Source: an uncultured Prevotellaceae bacterium (GTDB lineage Bacteria; Bacteroidota; Bacteroidia; Bacteroidales; Bacteroidaceae). Taken from it: a DNA stretch of 22,587 nucleotides. Shown one piece after another: positions 16,825 through 22,587 of the stretch. The notes below the pieces were generated by a model, which was given only the letters and a program-made list of their open reading frames with translations, had not been told where the DNA came from and made no database searches. The position numbers and the translations under genes were made by a program. Location of the stretch: contig CALZOH010000017.1 of the NCBI GenBank assembly GCA_945827465.1, positions 1-22,587 of the forward strand. Direction: 5' to 3'. Position 1 is the first letter of the stretch, and each line of letters begins with the position of its first letter.

Positions 16825-17385
16825 TTATTCCTCCTTTTTAGTTGTTTCGGTCGTTGCAGGAGCTTCTGCCTTTGGAGCTGCAGCTGCCGGAGCAGCAGGC
16901 TTAGCGGCAGGCGCCGGTTTCGGTTTCTCTTCAACCTTGCTTCCGGGTTGATTCAACTGCATGAGCAGTTTGTTCTTGTCGAACACGGCATTCTCAAATT
17001 CCTGATTGAATCGGATGGCTCCGTGAGGACAAGCCTGAACGCAAAGGTTGCAGAACATGCACTGACCGATGTTGTATTCATATTTTACGAGCTGACGTTT
17101 CTTCTTGCCATCTTCGGTGGTTACCATCTCACTGGTCACCGTGATAGAGTCGTTGGGACAAGCCATCTGACAAAGACCGCAAGCTATACATTTGTGCTCG
17201 TTCTTATCATTGTGAGGCATTTCCAGACAAAAGCGGTTTCTGTCGGAGAAATGCAGCGTGCTTCTGTTTTCCGGGTATTGTTCCGTTTCGTGCTTTTCAA
17301 AGAAAACCTTCAACGAGGTTTTCATACCGATGGAAAGGCTCTTAACGGCTTCAATAATACCACCCAAATAAGATTTGTTATTCAT
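16825..17385 (-). CDS. nuoI: NADH-quinone oxidoreductase subunit I (2x[4Fe-4S])
   Basis: The protein has 186 aa from MNNKSYLGG. I prefer this start to one at 17,424, which would overlap nuoH and add residues unlike the family; GGAAGATC lies a few bases upstream. Two ferredoxin motifs, C66-x2-C69-x2-C72-x3-C76-P and C109-x2-C112-x2-C115-x3-C119-P, carry the N6a/N6b clusters that pass electrons to NuoB. The last ~35 residues are a low-complexity Ala/Pro/Lys/Glu tail (PAPAAKPAAPAAAAPKAEAP), longer than in many homologues. It lies 17 bp after nuoH. Confidence 0.96.
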   Translation of the reverse strand: MNNKSYLGGIIEAVKSLSIGMKTSLKVFFEKHETEQYPENRSTLHFSDRNRFCLEMPHNDKNEHKCIACGLCQMACPNDSITVTSEMVTTEDGKKKRQLVKYEYNIGQCMFCNLCVQACPHGAIRFNQEFENAVFDKNKLLMQLNQPGSKVEEKPKPAPAAKPAAPAAAAPKAEAPATTETTKKEE

Positions 17386-17402
17386 ATAATCTGATCTTCC
17401 TA

Positions 17403-18482
17403 TTAAAGTGTCAGGCCCAAGCAAACCACCAAGGCCATTAAAATGATATTAAACATACTGATGGGAAGCAGGTATTTCCATTCCAAAGACAGAAGCTGGT
17501 CGATACGAAGACGTGGGAACGTCCATCTGATCCACATCAACAGGAATACTACGAAGAAAGCCTTGGCAAAGAACCAAACGAATCCCGGTATATAAGCCAT
17601 TACTGCGTTGAAACCATCCAGACCGGGAATCATCAACGGTGCCCAGCCACCCAAAAAGATGGTTGCTGCCATGGCACTACAGATAAAGAGGTTGAGGTAT
17701 TCGGCCAAATAGAAGAATCCGAATCCCATACCTGAATACTCTGTATGATAGCCTGCCGTCAACTCACTTTCTGCTTCCGGCAAGTCGAAGGGACCACGGT
17801 TACACTCTGCATTACCGGCAATCAGGTAAATGATAAAGGCCAAAACTGCGGGCACGTGACCACGCACGATGTTCCAACCATAGTCAGCCTGCTGCTGAAC
17901 GATTTCAGAAAGTTGCATCGTGCCGCAAAGCATTATCACCGTCAGCATGGTCATGCCGATACTCAACTCGTAACTGATGAGCTGGGCACCGCTACGCATG
18001 GCACCAATGATGGGATACTTACTGTGGCTGGCCCAACCTGCCAACAAAATACCGACTACGCCGATTCCTGAAACGGCAATGAAGAAGAAGGCTCCTACGT
18101 TGAAGTCCAGAATCTCCAAACCTTTGTTCCAGGGTATGCAGGCAAATGTCAGGAACGAAGCTGCCAATACAAAATAAGGAGCCATGTCGTGAAGCAGACG
18201 GTCGCTCTGACGCATTTTGATAATCTCCTTGGTCAGCATTTTCAACACGTCGGCAAACACCTGCAGCAATCCCCACTTTCCAACACGGTTAGGACCGATT
18301 CGGCATTGGAAGAAGGCGCAGACCTTGCGCTCCATATATATCAATACGATAGCCAGAATGGCATAAAGTACGATGATAAACAATAATACGATGAGACATT
18401 CAATGCCTATGGCTGTCCACTCGGGCATTACGCCACACAACAAACTGTGGAACCATTTTGTAACTATACTAAAATCAAACAT
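17403..18482 (-). CDS. nuoH: NADH-quinone oxidoreductase subunit H
   Basis: This 359-aa, eight-helix membrane subunit forms the quinone-chamber floor. Signature segments are MERKVCAFFQCRIGPNRVG (50-68), YELSIG (171-176), the acidic loop NRGPFDLPEAESELTAGY (228-245) followed by HTEYSG, and WIRWTFPRLRIDQL near 320. It follows nuoCD by 14 bp, with no nuoE, nuoF or nuoG in between. Confidence 0.97.
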   Translation of the reverse strand: MFDFSIVTKWFHSLLCGVMPEWTAIGIECLIVLLFIIVLYAILAIVLIYMERKVCAFFQCRIGPNRVGKWGLLQVFADVLKMLTKEIIKMRQSDRLLHDMAPYFVLAASFLTFACIPWNKGLEILDFNVGAFFFIAVSGIGVVGILLAGWASHSKYPIIGAMRSGAQLISYELSIGMTMLTVIMLCGTMQLSEIVQQQADYGWNIVRGHVPAVLAFIIYLIAGNAECNRGPFDLPEAESELTAGYHTEYSGMGFGFFYLAEYLNLFICSAMAATIFLGGWAPLMIPGLDGFNAVMAYIPGFVWFFAKAFFVVFLLMWIRWTFPRLRIDQLLSLEWKYLLPISMFNIILMALVVCLGLTL

Positions 18483-18496
18483 CTTTTCTCTGTTTA

Positions 18497-20062
18497 TTAT
18501 CTGTCAATATCAGGTATTACAAAATCCATAGATGCACCGATGGCAATCAAATCGGCAAACTTCTGTCCGCGTGAAGCTGTATCCATGGCGTTGGCCAAAG
18601 GAAGGCTGCTACTGCGGTAGTGAACTCGGTAAGGAGTCTTGTCGCCTTTGCTTTCGATGAATACGCCCAATTCGCCACGGCTGGCCTCAACTGCCTGATA
18701 GAAACATCCCTCGGGCAACTTGATAATGGGCTTGCGCTTGGCTTGGAACTCTCCGGCCGGTATGTTGTCGATCAACTGATCGATGATGTTCAAGCTTTCG
18801 AGCATCTCGTCCATACGGTTCCAATGACGGGCATTGGTGTCACCCTCATTACGCACGATTTCGGTAAAGTCTACCTTGTCGTACATCGCATACGGATGAC
18901 GTTTGCGCACATCGTTCTTCCAGCCTGAAGCACGTCCAACAGGACCGGTCAAACCCAATGAAATGGCATCTTCGTTGCTGATGGTACCGACACCCACCAT
19001 ACGTCCTTTTGCAATGACGTTGTTGGTATAGATATCTTGATATTCCTTGAATCGGTTGCGCAAAGCCTTTTCAAACTCCTTCACTTCTTTCACGAAGCTC
19101 GGCAGAATGTCATACATCACTCCACCAATCGTGTTGTAGTTCATGATGAGACGGCCTCCGAAGTTGTCTTCAAAGATCTTCATCAACTGCTCACGCTCGC
19201 GGAAGGTATAGAAGAAGGCTGTCAGGGCTCCCGTATCCATCGTCATACAGGCATAATAGATAAGGTGTGATGCGATACGCTGCAACTCGTCCATGATGGT
19301 ACGAATATACTGTACGCGTTCGCTTACTTCGAGGCCCATTGCTTTTTCAATACACATACAGAGTGCATGACGATTCTGCATGGCGCTGAAGTAATCCAAA
19401 CGGTCGGTCATGGCCAGCAACTGCGGATAGGTCATGCTTTCGCTGATCTTTTCCACACCGCGATGGATATAGCCCAACACCAAACCTACCTTCTTGACGA
19501 TTTCGCCGTCCAAGCTGGCGCGCATGTGGAGCACACCGTGGGTAGAGGGATGCTGCGGACCTACATTCACTACGTATTCGTCTTTCCCCCAAACCGTATT
19601 TTCTTTTACTCCAACGCTGCCGTCTTCTTTCAAGAAATATTCATGGGTTGTATCAGCCAGGGGTTCGTCTGTCATTCTGAGCGGATTTTCTTCTTCGGTC
19701 TTGTCATCCTTGCGGAGCGGATAACCCACCCAATCTTCGCGCAAGAAGATGCGGCGCATATCGGGATGATTCAAGAATTTGATGCCAAAGAAGTCATATA
19801 CCTCGCGCTCATAGATGTTGGCAATCTGCCAAAGGTCACTTACCGTGGGGATAAAGGGATTTTCGCGGTCGGCGGTCACTGTCTTCAGCGTGGCGGTTTC
19901 GCCGGTGCGGGTTGATTCGAGCATGTAGATTACGCCCAAACCTTCTTCTCCCCAATCCATTCCCACCAGATTGACCAAAAAGTCCATCTGACGTTCTGTC
20001 TTCAGACGGAGCATCTCCTCATGAAGTTCCGAGGGTGCAATAGTTCTTATATCTAACGTCAT
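18497..20062 (-). CDS. nuoCD: Fused NADH-quinone oxidoreductase subunits C and D
   Basis: This 521-aa fusion has a NuoC (30-kDa) part at ~1-140 with NIYEREVYDFFGIKFLNHP and EDWVGYPLRKDD. A short linker leads to a NuoD (49-kDa) part at ~160-521 with GPQHPSTHGVL, LGYIHRGVEKI, LGLTGPVGRASG and EASRGELGVFI. The NuoD His in the GPQHPSTHG loop lines the quinone site in known structures. The start overlaps the nuoB stop by ATGA. C-D fusion is known in E. coli and Bacteroidetes. The NuoC part starts close to its domain and is somewhat short at the N-terminus. Confidence 0.96.
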   Translation of the reverse strand: MTLDIRTIAPSELHEEMLRLKTERQMDFLVNLVGMDWGEEGLGVIYMLESTRTGETATLKTVTADRENPFIPTVSDLWQIANIYEREVYDFFGIKFLNHPDMRRIFLREDWVGYPLRKDDKTEEENPLRMTDEPLADTTHEYFLKEDGSVGVKENTVWGKDEYVVNVGPQHPSTHGVLHMRASLDGEIVKKVGLVLGYIHRGVEKISESMTYPQLLAMTDRLDYFSAMQNRHALCMCIEKAMGLEVSERVQYIRTIMDELQRIASHLIYYACMTMDTGALTAFFYTFREREQLMKIFEDNFGGRLIMNYNTIGGVMYDILPSFVKEVKEFEKALRNRFKEYQDIYTNNVIAKGRMVGVGTISNEDAISLGLTGPVGRASGWKNDVRKRHPYAMYDKVDFTEIVRNEGDTNARHWNRMDEMLESLNIIDQLIDNIPAGEFQAKRKPIIKLPEGCFYQAVEASRGELGVFIESKGDKTPYRVHYRSSSLPLANAMDTASRGQKFADLIAIGASMDFVIPDIDR

Positions 20063-20697
20063 GCCTCTTGTTCTTGATTGATGATTTTCTTCTGAAGTTC
20101 TTCGGCTTCCTCTTTGTGCTCGTCTTTTTCCTTACGGTTAACGGTGCCCAGGAAGTTTTCGATCTTCATCTTACGCTGTAATTGCATCATGCCATAATAA
20201 AATGCTTCGGGACGCGGAGGGCATCCCGGTACATATACGTCAACGGGCAGAATCTTGTCTACCCCTTTTACTACATGATACGACTTTGTAAACGGACCTC
20301 CGGTACAAGTACATCCGCCAATGGCAATCACATACTTCGGATCGGCCATCTGATCATACAGACGCCTCAATACCGGCGCCATCTTATTGGTAATCGTACC
20401 GCAAACCAAGATCAAGTCGGCTTGACGCGGACTGGTGCGGGTTACCTCAAAACCAAAACGGGCCATATCAAAACGTGCTGCACCCATAGCCATCAATTCA
20501 ATGGCACAACAGCTCGTACCGAAGTTCATCGGCCATACACTGTTGCTGCGCCCCCAATTGATCAACTTGTCGGCAGTGGTTACTACTACATTGGCGCCAT
20601 GAGCGTTGAGCTCATCAAGCATTTGTTCCAATGTCTCATTGTCTTTAAACTCCTCGTAAGGAATCGACTTGATTTTTGGTTTACCCATTAATGCCAT
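20059..20697 (-). CDS. nuoB: NADH-quinone oxidoreductase subunit B (cluster N2)
   Basis: The protein has 212 aa and binds the terminal [4Fe-4S] cluster N2 with tandem Cys C63-C64 plus C129 and C159 (in GTSCCAIELMA, GGCTCTGG and VPGCPPRPEA). The start at 20,697 has AGGAG about 8 bases upstream and overlaps the nuoA end by 10 bp. A second ATG at 20,688, in a TAATG overlap with the nuoA stop, is also possible. The C-terminus carries a Lys/Glu-rich extension (~185-212) beyond the conserved domain. Confidence 0.96.
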   Translation of the reverse strand: MALMGKPKIKSIPYEEFKDNETLEQMLDELNAHGANVVVTTADKLINWGRSNSVWPMNFGTSCCAIELMAMGAARFDMARFGFEVTRTSPRQADLILVCGTITNKMAPVLRRLYDQMADPKYVIAIGGCTCTGGPFTKSYHVVKGVDKILPVDVYVPGCPPRPEAFYYGMMQLQRKMKIENFLGTVNRKEKDEHKEEAEELQKKIINQEQEA

Positions 20698-21038
20698 GCC
20701 AACGCTCCTTTCCTCCAGGCATAAGCTAAGCCCAGAATTAAAATGAACAGGAAGAACAACACGGCTACCAAGCCTTGAATTCCCAAACTACCGGCTACTA
20801 CAGCCCAAGGGAACAAGAACATTGTTTCAACGTCGAACATCAGGAACAAGATGGCAAACAAGTAATATCCCAGGTGATAATGCCCCCATTGGGAACCTCT
20901 CGCCGGAATACCGCACTCGTATGGCTCTTCTTTGAGCTTGTTATAAGAGCGAGGCGCAAGCAAATTGGCCAGCACCACCACAATTACGACAAACAGCAAA
21001 GCCGTCAGCACAACGGTTACTAAAAGCGTAAAGTTCAT
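20688..21038 (-). CDS. nuoA: NADH-quinone oxidoreductase subunit A
   Basis: This 116-aa, three-helix subunit is the first gene of the operon. Conserved features are the YECG loop Cys (about residue 42), which closes near the quinone site in known structures, and FLMFDVETMFLFPWA (~66-80) on TM2. Length is normal. Confidence 0.96.
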   Translation of the reverse strand: MNFTLLVTVVLTALLFVVIVVVLANLLAPRSYNKLKEEPYECGIPARGSQWGHYHLGYYLFAILFLMFDVETMFLFPWAVVAGSLGIQGLVAVLFFLFILILGLAYAWRKGALAWH

Positions 21039-21131
21039 AAATATAGTACTTATTTAAACTGATTGATATTTATTCTTCGAAGTTTAATGAGTTGCAACAA
21101 AGCAGATAAGAGCTCTACTTTTTATTGCGTG

Positions 21132-21139
21132 CAAAGTTA
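21132..21139 (-). promoter_or_regulatory. Candidate -7 element of the nuo operon
   Basis: TAACTTTG on the minus strand matches TAnnTTTG exactly and lies ~95 bp before the nuoA start. No clear TTTG -33 element is present at the right spacing. Confidence 0.45.
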
Positions 21140-21280
21140 CTAATTATTCACTACATTCTGTCCCGTACCTCCTTTAAAATCCATTGGCAAGTTGCACGTT
21201 TACGTCCTTTTTGAGTCGAGCCAATACCTTTCGTTCTGAAAAGGTGTCGGGTGAATGGCAAAACGACATCATATTTTTAG

Positions 21281-21288
21281 TAACTTTG
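21281..21288 (+). promoter_or_regulatory. Candidate -7 element of the divergent lipoprotein gene
   Basis: TAACTTTG on the plus strand matches TAnnTTTG exactly and lies 21 bp before the ATG at 21,310. The -33 element is not evident. The rest of 21,039-21,280 shows no gene I can support. Confidence 0.45.
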
Positions 21289-21309
21289 ACCCATCTAAGA
21301 AATCATCTT

Positions 21310-21657
21310 ATGAAATCATCTGTCACGTTGCCCAAATTCTGTTTGTATCTGCTATTTTCCATGGTCCTGTTTCTTGTAATAGGATGTGCCTCTATTCGTC
21401 GTGAAGATAATCCGCACGCTTGTCGGATTAACAATCCGGTTTACGACACCCTTTTTGTTTACTTAAACGATTATGAAGACGGATGGGTTAACATTCAAAT
21501 CCAAACCAACCAAGTCAGGTATGCCGCAAAGGAGCAGGTTGTCAACGGTCGTGCCTGGTTCGACATCCGCCATTTCCCATCCGGACATTATACGGTATGG
21601 ATTGATTACGGTCCTTATTCCATCACTCGCCGCTTTTGGCATGACTTGCGGTATTGA
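21310..21657 (+). CDS. Small hypothetical lipoprotein
   Basis: The protein has 115 aa from MKSSVTLPKF. A hydrophobic signal segment ends in the lipobox LVIGC with Cys26, so export and lipidation are predicted. The mature part is a small beta-rich domain (DTLFVYLNDYEDGWVNIQIQ, then GRAWFDIRHFPSGHYTVWI) without a family I recognise. Its pattern of short strands ending in SGHYTVWI loosely recalls the small DUF3244-like fold, but I cannot claim homology. It is divergent from nuoA and has its own candidate promoter. A longer start at 21,184 is rejected because it lies before that promoter and before the signal peptide. Confidence 0.65.
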   Translation: MKSSVTLPKFCLYLLFSMVLFLVIGCASIRREDNPHACRINNPVYDTLFVYLNDYEDGWVNIQIQTNQVRYAAKEQVVNGRAWFDIRHFPSGHYTVWIDYGPYSITRRFWHDLRY

Positions 21658-21737
21658 ATCCAACGTTTATCGAATGGAAACATCATGCCAAATCCCTCGC
21701 TCAACCATCGCTTTATGAATGAAATCAGCCAAAGACT

Positions 21738-21857
21738 GTAGGGGCGTATGCGATTCGCCCTCCATGTGTGCGAACTATGCTCCTTCGACGGAATGATTGG
21801 GTCGTTCGCCGTCATTTCCTATTCGCTCATGTGAGGGCGTATGCGATACGCCCCTAC
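21738..21857. repeat. Inverted pair of REP-like palindromes (REPIN/BIME-like element)
   Basis: Copy 1 (21,738-21,775) begins TGTAGGGGCGTATGCGATT and ends CATGTGTGCGAAC. Copy 2 (21,822-21,857) is the same element in inverse orientation, with a perfect 8-bp stem GGGCGTAT-GCG-ATACGCCC and outer bases TTCGCTCATGTG and CCTAC. About 46 bp separate them. The pair fits a mobile palindromic-doublet element spread by a RAYT-type transposase elsewhere, although no transposase is seen here. The remainder of 21,658-21,947 shows no gene I can support. Confidence 0.75.
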
Positions 21858-21947
21858 ACCTATTCGATGAAAACGAACTCAATTCTTCGGTCTTTCTTCA
21901 AAAGGTGTATGGAGCAGTAGCTATTCTCCAGGTTGGAGTGAGGCCTT

Positions 21948-22178
21948 TGCTATGACCACATGAGGCTTACTCTTCACAAGATATGCAAAGAATCGCCCAA
22001 AGAGGCCATTGACCGGCAGGTGACATCGGAGATGAAGTATATGATTAAATTTACGACTCTGACTGCAGAACAAATGGCAACTCGACTACATTTCCCCGAC
22101 ACATCCTACATGTGCCGCTATTTCAAAAAGCGAAAAGGTATGACAATTTCAGCATATCGTAAGATTTCCCACATCTAG
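21948..22178 (+). pseudogene. Remnant of an AraC-family regulator (C-terminal HTH)
   Basis: An open frame of ~75 codons encodes the second half of an AraC DNA-binding domain: LTLHKICKE, then LTAEQMATRLHFPDTSYMC and RYFKKRKGMTISAYRKI. The pattern (T..Q.A..L.F.D.S.....FKK..GMT...YR) is the second HTH of the family. The frame is closed by a stop at 21,939-21,941, and the ligand-binding and first HTH parts are missing. It sits between REP-like repeats and a tandem array, typical of decaying DNA. Confidence 0.7.
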
Positions 22179-22342
22179 AAACAAAACCATGCTGAATATG
22201 CTTTTTCGCCAAACGAGGGCCAAACATGAAAAATGTAAACACCATCTCGTAGGAAGAACTCATGTGAAGGTCTTGTGTAATTATTTGGGGGAGTTTTTGA
22301 GCTGATATCTTTTCATTTTGTTCCATGGTAACCGAAAAACGG

Positions 22343-22587
22343 AATGACGAAAGTCTGTTTCAAAAATCAAAAAGCCTTTTTCCCCATGAAAAAACACCAT
22401 TGAAATTTGAAAAGCCCTTTTTTCTCATGAAAATACCTCTAATGAAAACTGAAAAGTGGTTTTTTCTCGTGACAAAACCATTTTTGAAATTTGGACGGCC
22501 ATTTTTTTCATGAAAAAACCGTGTTTGAAAATTGAAAAGTGGTTTTTTCTCGTGACAAAACCATTTTTGAAATTTGGACGGCCATTT
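22343..22587. repeat. AT-rich tandem repeat array, alternating 41/42-bp period
   Basis: The anchor C(A/G)TGA recurs at 22,385, 22,426, 22,468, 22,509 and 22,551, giving spacings 41, 42, 41 and 42. A more diverged unit lies near 22,343. The last 54 bp (22,534-22,587) repeat 22,451-22,504 exactly at an 83-bp period. Some units hold a hairpin TGGTTTT-N10-AAAACCA (22,457-22,480). The array runs off the window. The stretch 22,179-22,342 shows no supported gene. Confidence 0.85.

Noticed and set aside
22123..22326. Minus-strand 67-aa open frame starting MEQNEKISAQ
   Set aside because: It overlaps the AraC remnant antisense, has no recognisable domain and no clear promoter. Its start codon belongs to the dispersed 22-bp motif.
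22325..22513. Plus-strand 62-aa open frame made of 14-residue Lys/Phe/Pro repeats
   Set aside because: It is the translation of the 42-bp tandem array. The frame breaks where the period is 41 bp, and there is no ribosome binding site or homology.
22343..22587. CRISPR array
   Set aside because: The repeat and its supposed spacers are all related to each other at a 41/42-bp period. There are no unique spacers and no cas genes.

Overview
The window looks like a Bacteroidales chromosome (Bacteroidaceae or Prevotellaceae type). Supporting signs are an 11-subunit-style complex I operon with fused nuoC-nuoD and no nuoE/F/G between nuoD and nuoH, TAnnTTTG-type promoter hexamers, a carboxypeptidase-like/plug outer-membrane protein, a DUF3244-type small secreted protein, and a lipoprotein-TPR-transmembrane-HTH regulator. 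Almost everything is encoded on the minus strand, so transcription runs from high to low coordinates.

Region A (1-8,456, minus) is a ribosomally made, modified-peptide (RiPP) locus. In transcription order it holds a small secreted DUF3244-like protein, a glycosyltransferase fusion (GT2 domain, polypeptide-GalNAc-transferase-like domain, LanC-like C-terminus), a radical SAM/SPASM maturase overlapping it by ATGA, a 120-aa Gly-Gly-leader precursor with eight cysteines, a TonB-receptor-like outer-membrane protein, and at the left edge the first codons of a C39-peptidase exporter. The proposed logic is that the precursor leader recruits the rSAM enzyme and the glycosyltransferase, the C39 transporter cuts after Gly-Gly and exports the product, and the outer-membrane protein acts at the outer membrane. 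The outer-membrane protein gene carries an 849-bp tandem, in-frame duplication of its plug region. A perfect hairpin separates the precursor from that gene.

Region B (8,457-10,994) holds the control elements. It contains a cluster of TGTAGA/TCTACA boxes (8,521-8,628) just upstream of a candidate promoter for the RiPP operon, and a membrane-anchored TPR/coiled-coil/HTH lipoprotein (8,844-10,721) that could be its regulator. It also holds a REP-like palindrome and the terminator of the nuo operon.

Region C (10,995-21,038, minus) is the operon nuoA-B-CD-H-I-J-K-L-M-N, a proton-pumping respiratory complex I without the NADH-oxidising module. Genes are 2-23 bp apart or overlap, with a strong rho-independent terminator after nuoN.

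Region D (21,039-22,587) is accessory DNA: a divergent small lipoprotein, an inverted pair of REP-like palindromes, a decayed AraC-type HTH fragment, and an AT-rich tandem array with a 41/42-bp period running off the window end.
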